From assembly GCA_022414725.1 (NCBI GenBank), contig CM039463.1, positions 51,883,277 to 51,947,276 of the forward strand: a stretch of 64,000 bases of DNA, written 5' to 3'. This stretch comes from Microglena sp. YARC (lineage: Eukaryota; Chlorophyta; Chlorophyceae; Chlamydomonadales; Chlamydomonadaceae). The translations under genes and the position numbers were made by a program. The notes under the pieces were generated by a model that saw only the letters and a program-made list of their open reading frames with translations, was not told where the DNA came from and did no database searches. Position 1 is the stretch's first letter, and every line of letters begins with the position of its first letter. Below, piece by piece: positions 1 to 13,275 of the stretch.

Positions 1-196
1 CCCCCCCCCCCCCCAACCTATCTCGCAATCCCACTTTGCCCCTCGAAACCTTTTGAAACTTCAATTGCAAGGTTTCACCCATGCATGGAGGTCCTTTTAG
101 TCCAAGCCCGCCACCACCCTTCTGAAGTGTCGATCGAGATTATACGGGTTTACTCAATAGCTTAAAGCCTGCTGCCAGTGGCAAGGAACGGTGCCC
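1..196 (+). other. Upstream region of the SGNH gene
   Basis: The window opens with a run of C residues followed by unique sequence. No clear TATA box or other promoter motif can be defended. It probably holds 5' UTR and part of the promoter. Confidence 0.3.
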
Positions 197-275
197 ATGT
201 GGACCCTAGGCGCCAGCTGGACCAGGGCATGCCTCCTGTTCTTCCTAGTGTGCGTCTCAGTAACAGTGGGCGAAG
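197..275 (+). CDS. SGNH gene exon 1, signal peptide
   Basis: The ATG at 197 opens a frame reading MWTLGASWTRACLLFFLVC and on to GEG, a short charged start and a hydrophobic core typical of a secretory signal peptide. The exon ends at CGAAG before a GTGAGA donor at 276 and leaves phase 1. The start was chosen because it is the only ATG giving this leader in phase with exon 2. Confidence 0.75.
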
Positions 276-3200
276 GTGAGATATTCTCCAAGGTTGGTTG
301 GCTTTGGTGTGTAAGTGTACTGCACTGCAATTGTTCAACTGTTTAGATTACTCTTTAACATTCACATCCACATCCACATTTTATCCTCACCATTTGAACA
401 CCCACATTCACATCCACAACCACATCATCCACTTTTTACCCACACCAGTTTAAGATCCACATCCACATACACATCCATCCACGTCATCCACATTTTATCC
501 TCACCATTTTAACACCCACATCCACATCCATTCACATCATCCACTTTTTACCCACACCAGTTTAAGATCCACATCCACATCCACATCCACATCCACATCC
601 ACATCCACATCCACATCCACATCCACATCCATCCACATCATCCACGTTTATCCTCACCATTTTAACGGCCACATCCATCCACATTATCCACATTTTACCC
701 TCACCATTTGAACATCCACAGCCACATCATCCACATTTATTGTCTTAATCAGTTTCACATCCACACTTGCAGGGGGCGCCTCCAGCGCTGATGTTGAGGT
801 GCGCAAGGGAATACTGTCTGGGTTTGAGTGGAGTGATATGTGGGTTTGTGGGGAGGGGATTCTGGGTTTGTGGGGAGGGAATATTTGGGTATGTGGGGAG
901 GCAATTCTGGGTTTGGGGGGATGGAAATCTTTGGGTCGGGGGAAGTGATATTTGGGTTTGTGGGAAGGCAATTCTGGGTTTGGGGGGAGGGAATCTTTGG
1001 GTTTGCGGGAGTGGATATTTGGATTTTGGTGGAGACAATTCTGGGTTTGAGGGGAGGGAATGTTTGGGTTTGGGGGGAGGGGATTCTGGGTTTAGGGGGA
1101 GAAAATCTTTGGGTTTGCGGGAGTGGATATTTGAGTTTTGGGGGAGGAAATTCTGGGTTTGAGGGGAGGGAATATTTGGGTTTGGGGGGAGGAAATATTC
1201 GGGTTTGAGGGGAGTGAATCTTTTGATATGGGGGGAAGATATTCTTTGTTTAGGGAATTGGAGGGATGCAGTTTTGGGATGTACAAGCCTACTTCCATTC
1301 ATCTCACTACACATGCAGAAGTACGCAAGATTGCTGGAAAATGTATGGCACTACAAGCCTGAGTTCTCAAAGCCTATTTTGGACATGGCAATTGGACAGC
1401 AAGGCGACAGATCACGATTAGAGAGATTGTTTGCAAAAATTATTCGAGGTGAGTTCGGATTTAATTCCATTTTGCGTTTGGGTTTGATTATATGTGACTA
1501 CATTTTGAATATAATTTGATTTTGAGTTTGATCACATTTTGAGTTTGGGTTCGATTCCATTTTGGACAGCAGGGCGATAGATCACGATTAGAGAGATTGT
1601 TTGCACAAAATATTCAAGGTGAGTTTGGGTTTCATTCCATTTTAAGTTTATGTTTGATTATATGTGACTACGTTTTGAATATAATTTGATTTTGGTTTTG
1701 ATCACATTTTGAGCTTGGGTTTGATTATATGTGACTTCATTTTAAATACAATTTGGCTTTGGGATTGATCACATTTTGAGTTGGGTTCGATTCTGTTTTG
1801 GACAGGAGGGCGACAGATCACGATTAGAGAGATTGTTTGCAAAATCATATTCGAGGTGAGTTTGGGTTTCATTCCAGTTTGATTTTGGGTTTGATTATAT
1901 GTGACTACGTTTTGAATATAATTTGATTTTGGGTTTGATCACATTTTGAGTTAGTGTTCGATTCCATTTTGGACAGCAGGGCGACAGATCACGATTAGAT
2001 AAATTGTTTGCAAATCATATTCGAGGTGAGTTTGGGTTCCCTTCCATTTTGAGTTTGGGTTTGATTATATTTGACTGCATTTTGAATATACTTTTTGTTT
2101 GGATTTGATCACATTTTGAGCTTGGGTTTAATTATATTTTGAGTTTCAAGGTTTTGATTATATGTGACGGCATTTTGAGTATAAATTTGTTTGGGTTAGA
2201 TCACATTTTGAGTTTGGGTTTGATTCCATTTTGAGCTTGGTTTTGATTATATGTGACTCCTATTTGAATATACTTCGATTTTGGTTTTTATCACATTTTT
2301 AGTTTGGTTTTGATTCCATTTTGAGTTTGGCTTTGATCACATTTTTAGTTTGTGTTTGATTATATGTGACTGCATTTGAAATAAATTGAGTTTGGGTTTG
2401 ATTGCATTTTGAGTTTGCGTTCGATTGCATATGACTGCACGGTTTTATAAATTGAGTTTGGGTTTGATTGCATTTTGAGTTTGCGTTCGATTGCATATGA
2501 CTGCATGGTAATGTTGAGTATAGAAAGGTCCAGGTCTGTACAACGACAGTTTCCCTGACCTTTGTCACACGTATTGAATGCATGGTATTGTATAGTATAG
2601 ATAGGTCCAGGTCTTAACACTAACAGTTGCACTGAAATTTGTCGCATGCATTGAATGCATGGTAATGTTGAGTATAGAAAGGTCCAGGTCTGTACACCGA
2701 CAGTTTCCCTGACCTTTGTCACACGTATTGAATGCATGGTATTGTATAGTATAGATAGGTCCAGGTCTTAACACTAACAGTTGCACTGAACTTTGTCGCA
2801 TGCATTGAATGCATGGTAATGTTGAGTATAGACAGGTCCAGGTCTCTACACTGACAGTTTCATTGACATATGTCGCATGCATTGAACGCAGGTGAAAAGG
2901 TGAAAGTGGTTCTCCTTGGTGGGAGTGTCAGTCTAAGAGGTGGGTCATGTGATAATGCTCTTGAAATGTGACCCAGCAGCTACCCACTCATGCCTCACCC
3001 TAGTCCTGAACACATGCTCATTAGTCACTTACTCACTCCACACCTGCCCACTCCGTATCAACTCAACCTGCTGCTCCTGGGTGGCAGTGTCAGTCTAAGA
3101 GGTGCATCATGTGACAGTGCTCTAGAAATGTGACTCAGCAGCTATCCACTCATACCTCACCTTACACACATGCTTACCAGCCACTTGCTCACCCCACACC

Positions 3201-6200
3201 TGCCCACCAGTCACTTACTCACCCCACACCTGCTCATCCCACACCAACTCACCATGCTGCTCCTGGGTGGCAGTGTCAGTCTAAGAGGTGCGTCATGTGA
3301 CAGTGCTCTAGAAATTTGACCCAGCAGCTACCCACTCATGCCTCACCCTAGTCCTGCTTACACATGCTCACCAGTAACTTACTCACCCCACACCAACTCA
3401 CCGTGCTGCTCCTGGGTGGGAGTGTCAGTCTTAGTGGTGCGTCATGTGATAGTGCTCTTGAAGTTTGACCCAGCAGCTACCCACTCATACCTAGAGATCG
3501 GCATATCATATAATTTTGACCAAAGGCGATTATGATATCATATGATATTGTATATAAATGGTAACTCTAGCCTCGTCAGACTGCCAGCATCATATGATAT
3601 CATATGATATCGTATGATGACATGATATCGAATGGCATCATATTGCCTATCCCTACTCTTACCTCAACCCTGCACACACATGCTCACCAGTCATTTACTC
3701 ACCCCACACCTGCTCACCCCGCACCGACTCACCATGCTGCTCCTGTGTGGCAGTGTCAGTCTAAGAGGTGCGTCATGTGACAGTGCTCTAGAAATGTGAC
3801 CCAGCAGCTATCCACTCATACCTCACCTCACACACACATGCTCACCATTCATTTACTCACCACACACCTGCTCACCAGTCACTTACTCATCCCACACACC
3901 TGCTCACCCTGCACCGACTCACCCCGCTGCTCCTGTGTGGCAGTGTCAGTCTTATAGGTGTGTCATGTGTAGGGGTCGACTATGTTATATAATATTAGTG
4001 AATAAATAATATTATATAATATTATATAATATTAGTTGGACGAGCCGTCTCACCAGAATTTTGAATTTATTTGAAAAACTAATATTATTGTGACACTATA
4101 ATAATAATAGTGAATATTAGTTTTGCAAACACTAATATTAGTTGCCGTTCCCTGGTCATGTGTCGGTGCTGTTGAAGTTTGACCCAGCATCTATCCACTC
4201 ATGCCACCAACCTACCCAACCACCTTTCTAACCAACTACCTACGTACCCAACCACCTACCTATCCTACCACCTACCTACCCAACCACGTACATACCCAAC
4301 CACGTACCTACCCTACCACCTACCTACACAACCACCTACCTACACAACTATTCACACCCATCCCACCCCACCCCACCTCAACCCCACCCACTTCACCTGT
4401 CAGGATAGAACTTCGCAGACGAGATGTACATGTGTCAAGTGCACAAGTGGATAGAGATGACGCTAGTACCCCCTTCCAACATCCCTCTCACACACACACA
4501 TTCCAACACCCACACACCCCACCTCCCAGCTCCCACCCCACCCAACTTCACCTGTCAGGATGGAACTATGCAGACGAGCTGTATATGCGCCAAGTGCACA
4601 AGTGGATAGAGATGACACTAGTACCCCCCCGCCCCCCACCCACCCACCCCACCCCAAACCCCAAGCCCAAACCCACCCCACCTCCAACCCCACCCCACTT
4701 TCCCTGCCAGGATGGAACTTCGCAGACGAAATGTATATGCGTCAAGTGCACAAGTGGATAGAGATGACGCTAGTGCCGGGATGCATAGAGGAAGCAACTA
4801 AGCTGAAGGATGTCACCATCTCTGTATCATCAGGACCGGCTGAAGGGCATGAGATTGTGCAAAAATAACAAAGCATAACATAACATAATACATGACATAC
4901 CATAACATCCTTCCTGACATAATATAACATAACGTGACATAACGTGACATAACATAACATAACATAACATAACATAACATAACATAACATAACATAACAT
5001 AACACAACATAAAATTGTCATCAGGACCTGCAGGAGAGCATGTGAGGGTGCAAGCATAAGAAAATATTACGCAATATAATAAAACATAACAAAACATAAC
5101 AGAACGGAACACAGCACAACATCTGTGTCAGCAGGGCCTGCAGAAGGGCATGTGAGGGTGCGAACATAAGAAAATATTACGCAATATAATAAAACATAAT
5201 AAAACATAATATAACATAACATAGCACAGCATCTGTGTCATCAGGACCTGCAGAAGGGCATGTGAGTGTGCAAAAATAACAAAACATGATATAAGATAAC
5301 ATAACATTTCACAACACACCATCTCTGTTTCATCAGGACCTGCTGATGGGCGTGTACGCAGGGTGTTCATGTTTGTGAATCAATAATGTAAGTGAATGTT
5401 AGTTGATATTAGACAGATGAGTTGCCTCACCAGACTTGTGAATTTATTTGAAGAAGAAAAAATGTGAGACTACTGGAGACTACAATAATATTACTTAATA
5501 TGAGTTTTTCAAACACTTATATTAGTTGCCATTCCCTACATGCGAGTTGGCAAACATAACAAACCATAAAATAACATAATGTAACAAAACATAATACAAC
5601 ACAACATCTCTGTATCATCAGAACCAACTGAAGGTCATGTAAGTAGGGAAAGGTTCAGTTACTTAATATGATGTGTGAATGAATTATATAAGTGAATCAT
5701 TATTATGTGTATTATGAATATGTGTATATAAGTGAATCATTGTTATGTGTATTATATAAGTGAATGAATTATATAAGTGAATGTTGTTTAATATTTAGCA
5801 GATGAGTCGCGTCTCGAATTCTGGATTTATTTGAAAACTCATACTATTGTGACACTACAATAATATGAGTTAATATTAGTTTTCAATGTTAGTTGCACTT
5901 GCCTACATCTAAGCGAGCAAAATAACAGAATATAACACAGCAAAATTAAACATAACACAACACCTCTGTGTCAGCAAGACCTGCAGGGCATGTGAGTGTG
6001 CACAAATATCAAAACATAACATAATGTAACAAAACGTAACATAATGCAACAAAACACAACATAACTGAACATAACACAACACCTCTGTGTCAGCAGGACC
6101 TGCAGAAGGGCATGCTAGTGTGCACAAATAACAAAACATAGCATAATACAGCAAAATATAACATAATATAACATAACGTAACACAACACAACATCCCAAA

Positions 6201-9200
6201 GTCAGCAGGACCTGCAGAAGGGCATGCGAGTGTGCACTAATAACAAAACATAACATAATACACAAAAACATAACGTAATGTAATGTAACAGAACATAACA
6301 CAGCACATCATTCCGATGTCGTCAAGACCTGCAGAAGGGCATGAGAGTGTGCACAAATATGAAAACATAATGTAATACAACAAAACATAATATAATGTAA
6401 CAGAACATAACACAACACAACACAACATCCTAAAGTCATCAGGACCTGCAGAAGGGCATGCAAGTGTGCAAAAATAACAAAACATAACATAATACAACAA
6501 AACATAACGTAATGTTACAGAGCATAACACAACACAACACAACGTCCCAAAGTCATCAGGACCTGCTGAAGAGCATGTGAGTGTGCAAAAATAACAAAAA
6601 GATAACTTAGTATAACCAAACAGAACATAACACAACACAACACAACACAACATCCCAAAGTCATCAGGACCTGCTGAAGAGCATGCGAGTGTGCAAAAAT
6701 AACAAAACATAACATAAAACAGCAAAACATAACGTAATGTTACAGAATATAACACAACACAACACAACACAACACAACACAATATCCCAAAGACATCATG
6801 ACCTGCAGAAGGGCATGTGGGATTTCAAAAAAAGCAAAACAGTTCATAATACAACAAAACATAACGTAGCGTAAAAGAACAGAACAGAACTTCTCTACGT
6901 CAGCAGGACCTTCTGAAGGGCATGTGAGTGTATAATTGTTGGTATGCAGTTTTTGCTGTTCTAGAGCAAAATAACTTTTTTGCATTTGCATTGCATTTGT
7001 TTGACCTTCATTGCATTTGTTTGAATTTTCATTGCATTGCATTTGTTTGCATTTGCATTGCATTTGTTTGCATTGGCATTGCATTTGTTTGCATTTGCAT
7101 TGCATTTGTATTTTCATTGCATTGCATTTGTTTGCGTTTGCATTTGCATTGCATTTGTTTGCATTTTCATTGCATTGCATTTGTTTGCGTTTGCATTTGC
7201 ATTGCATTTGTTTGCATTTTCATTGCATTGCATTTGTTTGCGTTTGCATTTGCATTGTATTTGTTTGCATTGGCATTGCATTTGTTTGCATTTTCATTGC
7301 ATTGCATTTGTTTGCGTTTGCATTTGCATTGCATTTGTATTGCATGATATTGTATTTGTATGCATTTAAATTGCTTTGCATTTGTTGCATTGGCATTTGC
7401 ATTGCGTTTGCATATGCATTGCATTTGCATTTGCAAAGAGGCGATTGCACACTTACTTTCAAATTAATTAGCGCGCGCTGGCTTGGCCCCGATTTACAGA
7501 CACTTTTCAAGCTAGTCATCAGGATCTGCAGAAGGGCATGTGAATGTATGAAAGCAAGGCAACAAACATAGCTCAACACTGCTCAGCCCAACACTGCTTG
7601 GCACAACATAGCTCAACATAACACACTATAATACAGTGCATAAGACAAGCACAACATAGCTCAGCACAACACTGCTCAGCACAGCATAGCTCAGCACAGC
7701 ACTGCTCAGCACAACACTGCTTAGCACAACATAGCTCAACATAACACACTATAATACAGTGCATAACACAAGCACAACATAGCTCAGCACAACACTGCTC
7801 AGCACAGCATAGCTCAGCACAGCACTGCTCAGCACAACACTGCTCAGTACACCATAGCTCAACATAACACACTATAATACAGTGCATAACACAAGCACAA
7901 CATAGCTCAACATAACACATAGCAAGCACAGCATAGCTCCAAAGGCCTCCTTACAGGACCGGGCAGTCTATACAACCAGGATATTGTGAGAGAACCCAAT
8001 GCAATGTAACGCAACTCAAGACCAAGCTCCTTGTACCGCAGTACTGGACGCATGTGCCGCTAATACAACACAACGCAGCATGCAACAAAACCCTTGAGTA
8101 GTTGACCCACCCTTTGAGGCAAAAATCCTGGTTATTAAAAGCAAAAATGCTCTGATGCACTTCTATTTTTGGTTGAGCCCCCCCTTTTGGGGGGGTGGGA
8201 GCCCCCAGTGTTACCCATAACACTGGGGGATTTGTCCGTTCGACCGACTGATCGACCGTCTGACCATGTTGAAGCCAGACATGTCAGCCAAAGGTCTCGT
8301 AACTAACTCGCTTCCCTTGCCACCTATCGCTCCGTCGCGAACACTCTCCGCCAATTTTAGTATCGAACTTATCCAGGAGATTAGGAGAGGATCCAACGCA
8401 ACGTATCTCCCTCGTACCGCAGTACTGTACATGTGTGCCGCCAATGCAACACAACGCAGCACAGCATGCAACAAACTCCTGTCAAAAACATTGTGTCCTG
8501 TGTGTGTGAGTGTAAGTGCAAGGCTAGCACACGGAGACCCACCCTTTGAGACAAAAAGCCTTGTTGTAAAAACAAATGCTCTGATTCACTTCAATTTTCC
8601 AGGAGATTGTGAGAGGACCCAATGTTGTATATCTCCACTCCAGGCCAAAAGCTCCTCTTGAAGAGGGACTGGGCAGTCCATACCCCAGACCATTTAAATC
8701 ATTTCCTCTACCTGCCTCTACAATGAAAAGATAAGACACCAAACCAAACCCACCAATCCCAACCAGGAGATTGTGAGAGGACCCAATGCAGTATATCTCC
8801 ACTATAGACCAAGCTTTTCTTAAAGAGGGACTGGGCAGTCCATATCCCTAACCACTTCAACCATTTAATCTACCATAAACTACCTTAATCTACCATAAAA
8901 AGACAAGACACCAAGCCAAACCCATCAAACCAAACCCATCAAACCAAACCAGGAGATTGTGCGAGGGCCCAATGCAACGTACCTCCACTCCAGACCAAGC
9001 TCCTCGTACCGCAGCACAGGACACATGTGCCGCCATAGCCATGTTGAGCTCTTATCATTGGCATTACCAGCTGCTGGCCCAGGATTTGCGGAAAGGTATT
9101 TATGGTGGTGATGGTCGTGGTGATGACGATGGTGGTGGTGGTGGTGGTGGCGGTGGTGATGATGTGCCGCCATAGCCACGTCGAGCTCTTATCATTTGCA

Positions 9201-9521
9201 CTGCCAGCTGCGGGCCCAGGATTTGCAGAAAGGTATTTATGGTGGTGATGGTCGTGGTGATGACGATGGTGGTGGTGGTGGCGGTGGTGATGATGTGCCG
9301 CCATAGCCACGTCGAGCTCTTATCATTTGCACTGCCAGCTGCTGGCCCAGGATTTGCAGAAAGGTATTTATGGTGGTGATGGTCGTGGTGATGACGATGG
9401 TGGTGGTGGTGGTGGCGGTGGCGGTGATGATGTACCGCCATAGCCACGTTGAGCTCTTGTCATGGGCATTGACAGCAGCAGGCCCAGGATTTGCCCAAAG
9501 GTAGTTATGGTGGTGATGGCA

Positions 9522-9557
<36 letters not shown>

Positions 9558-12367
9558 GTTGGGATTATGCCTGTGGTGGTGATGATGTACCGCCATAGCC
9601 ACGTTGAGCTTCTCTCATTGGCATTGCCAGCTGCAGGCCCAGGATTTGCGGAAAGGTATGTGGAAAGTTAGTAATGATAATGGTGATGGTGGTGGAGGTG
9701 GTTGTTGTGATGATGGCGGTGCTGGTGATGATGTGCCGTCATAGCCCCGTTGAGCACTTATCATGGGCACTGCCAGCTGCAGGCCCAGGATTTGCCGAAA
9801 GGTATTTATGGTGGTGATGGCAATGATGATGATGATGATGTTGATGGTTGTGATGATGGCGGTGGTGGTGATGATGTGCCGCCACAGCCACGTTGAGCTC
9901 TTATCATGGGCATTGCCAGCAGCTGGCCCGGGATTCGCGGAAAGGTACTTATAGTGGTGATGGTGGTGGAGATGATGATGATGATGATGATGATGGTGTT
10001 GGTAGTGGCGGTGGTGGTGGTGATGTGCGGCCATAGCCAAGTTGAGCTCCTCTCACTGGCATTGCCAGCCTCAGGCCCAGGATTTGTGGAAAGGTAGTTA
10101 TGGTGGTGATGGTGTTGGAGATGATGATGGTGTTGGTAGTGGCGGTGGTGGTGATGATGTGCCGCCATAGCCATGTTGAGCTCTTATCATGGGCACTGCC
10201 AGCTGCAGACCCAGGATTCGCCGAAAGGTATTTATGGTGGTGATGGTGGTGGTGGTGGCGGTGGTGGAGATGATGTACCGCCATAGCCACATTGAGCTCT
10301 TATCATGGGCATTGCCAGCAGCAGACCCAGGATTTGCGGAAAGGTATTTTTGTTGGTTATGGTGGTGGTGATGATGATGGTGTTGTTGGTGGCGGTGGTG
10401 GTGATGATGTGCCGCCATAGCGACGTCGAGCTCTTATCATTTGCACTGCAAGCTGCAGACCCAGGATTCGCAGAAAGGTACGTGAAAAGGTATTTATGAT
10501 AATGGTGATTGTGGTGATGATGATGAAGGTGGTGGTGGTGGTCATGATAATGGTGGTGGTGGTGGTGGTAATGGTGGTGATGTTGTGCCGCAGGCTCAAG
10601 ATTCGCGTAAGGGTAGTGATGATGATGGTAATGGTGGTGATAATGACGATGATGGTGGTGGAAGTGGTAGTGTTGGGGGTGACGATGCGATGATGGTGGT
10701 GGTGATGACGACAGTGGTGAGGAAATAGTGGTGGTGGTGATGAGGACGATGATGGTGATGATGCCGATGGCGGCGGTGTAAATGGTGGTGTTGATGACGA
10801 TGAAGATGATGGTGGTGATAATGACGATGGTGGTTGAGGTGGTGGTGATGACCATGGTACTTCCATTGACCAAATTAGCCAGCGCTTGAAAAACAAAACT
10901 GCGCTTTGTAGTGCAAAAAGCGCAAAAAATGCTTGCTGCACCCACAGGGGGTTGCAAAAAACTGCGCGAAACGCGCAGTGGGGCTCAAAAAGGCAGCGCA
11001 CCAGCGCGCAAAAGCACGCGCTTGGACGTACCCTGGTGATGACAATGTACATCATCCTAGTGCCCTAATGGACTTTCCAGATATGGCAGCAGTTTGCTTT
11101 TTGTGTGACCGGTCGCCAATTGTGCGACGCAGGTGCGACCCCCGCGAACCTCAGGTGTGCGAGTTTAGGGAGAAATGGGCCCTTGGTCGCCACAAAGTCT
11201 GACCTCGAGTAAGTGATTTGTGCCCCTTTCAGCGAACCAATTGGTCTAGTGGTACACAAAATTGCTTTGAGGATGCAGGGTCGGGGGTTCGATTCCCCCT
11301 ACGGTCGCCTTAAGCGTTGCAGGTCGTTGTCAACCGCGATGAAAGCTTGCCCAGTTGAGGTAGAAGACCGCTCTCTACCTGCGTACGACGGGTTCTCTTA
11401 ATACCACGCCCCACCAGGCATTATCTTTACCTTTTTTTTGTGCCCTGGTACTAGCTCGTAAGTATCGCGCTAAATACCGCGGATAGCATGGGACAAAAGT
11501 ATAAGCTACTTATTTTCAGCTAAAAGCAGCAGCTTCTAGGCATCTCCCCTGACTGGCTTATCAGCCAAAGCTAATGCAACCTAGCTTATCTGGAAGCTGA
11601 CAGAATGTGCTGTCCAGAACTGTTAAAATTTTGAGGCTTAGCCCAGTGGCTGGCTAAGGGGGCTACTTAGAAGCTGCTGCTCGTAGCTGAAAATGCAAAC
11701 TACCGGTATGAACATTGGGATCTCTGAATAAAAAAAAAAAAAAAAAAAATCAATGAATTTAATGTTTTTTGGCGGAGCCCCCCCTTCTGGGGGGCGGGAC
11801 TCAGGGTCACCCCGTAGTTTGTTTGTGCGACGGACACAACGCCTGGCATATAAGCCAACTGTCTTGTAACGATCTGGCTTTGGTCCACTCCATTCTGTTG
11901 CCACCTGTCGTTCCGATAGCCAACACTCTCTGCCAATTTTCCGCGTCGCTTGCGACACTGCCTAGGACATGTCGAGCAGCTAATCGGCAGCAAAGCCAAC
12001 TGTCTTGTAACTAATTGCTGTGCAGGTGTGTCCTTCAGAAGGTGCCAGAGGATGCAGATTTAGTTATTATCGACTTCGGTGTTAACGATGTGCAACAGCT
12101 GGACAAGCTCAGGTGGGTCTTTGTGTGTGGGTATGGGTAGGCATGTGCATGTTGTGGGTTGGTATGTGGATGTGGGTGGGTATGTGGTGTGGGTGGGTGG
12201 GTCGGGAATGGGATACCAATCTTAATCCGTATCAGTTATCATCTACTTCGGTGTCAACGACGTGCAACAGCTGGACAGGCTCAGGTAGGTCGAGTGTGTG
12301 TCTATGTGTGTTTGTGGGTGTGGGTGCGTGTGTGTATGTGGGTGGGTGGGTGGGTGGGTGGGGGTGT

Positions 12368-12408
<41 letters not shown>

Positions 12409-13242
12409 GGGGGATACCAATCTTAATCAGTATCAGTTATCATCGACTTTGCTGTCAACGACGTGCAACAGCTGGACAGGCTCAGGTAGGTCGAGTGTGT
12501 GTTTTATGTGTGTTTGTGGGTGTGGGTGCGTGTGTGTATGTGTGTGGGTGGGTGGGTGGGTGGGTGGGGAGGGGGATACCAATCTTAATCAGTATCAGTT
12601 ATCATCGACTATGCTGTCAACAACGTGCAACAGTTGGACAGGCTCAGGTGGGTTGAGTGTGTGTGTTTATATGTATTTGTGTGTGGGTGTGGGTGGGTCG
12701 GTGGGGAGGGGGATACCAATCGTAATCAGAATTAGTTATCATCAACTTGGCTGTCAACGACGTGCAACAGCTGGACAGGCTCAGGTGGGTTGAGTGTGTG
12801 TGTTTATATGTATTTGTGTGTGGGTGTGGTTGGGTTGGTGGGGAGGGGGATACCAATCGTAATCAGAATTAGTTATCATCGACTTGGCTGTCAACAACGT
12901 GCAACAGCTGAACAGGCTCAGGTTGGTTGAGTGTGTGTGTTTATATGTATTTGTGTGTGGGTGGAGAGGGGGATACCAATCGTAATCAGAATTAGTTGTC
13001 ATCGGCTTGGCTGTCAATAACATACAAATGCTTGACAGGCTCAGGCGGGTCGAGTGTGTGTGTTTATGTGAGTTTGTGTGTGTGTGTGGGTGGGTGGGTG
13101 GGTGGGGGGGGATATCGATCTGAATCATTATTAGTTGTCATCGGCTTGGCAGTCAACAACATACAAATGCTTGACAGGCTCAGGCGGGTTGTGTGGGTGG
13201 GTGAGGGGCTCAGGTGGGTCGAGTGTGGGTGTTTGTGTGTGT

Positions 13243-13275
<33 letters not shown>

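Larger units (their letters stand above)
4851..6935. repeat. Intron 5 array carrying exon 5 donor edge
   Basis: About 14 units of roughly 110-120 bp. Each carries TCATCAGGACCTGCAGAAGG followed by GCATGTGAGTGTGC, and then AACATAACA repeats. The GTGAGT donor is conserved in most copies. Long reverse-strand ORFs rich in CYVML reflect the ACATA repeats. Confidence 0.9.

Noticed and set aside
4742..6782. Reverse-strand ORFs rich in CYVML, FCYFCTL and similar
   Set aside because: Antisense of AACATAACA repeats in intron 5; they look like membrane proteins only by composition.
8925..10957. Long His-rich reverse-strand ORFs
   Set aside because: Antisense reading of GGTGATGATG repeats in SGNH intron 6.
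11222..11310. Functional tRNA gene
   Set aside because: A and B boxes are present, but the stems do not pair well, the anticodon is ambiguous and the sequence continues into a shared SINE body.
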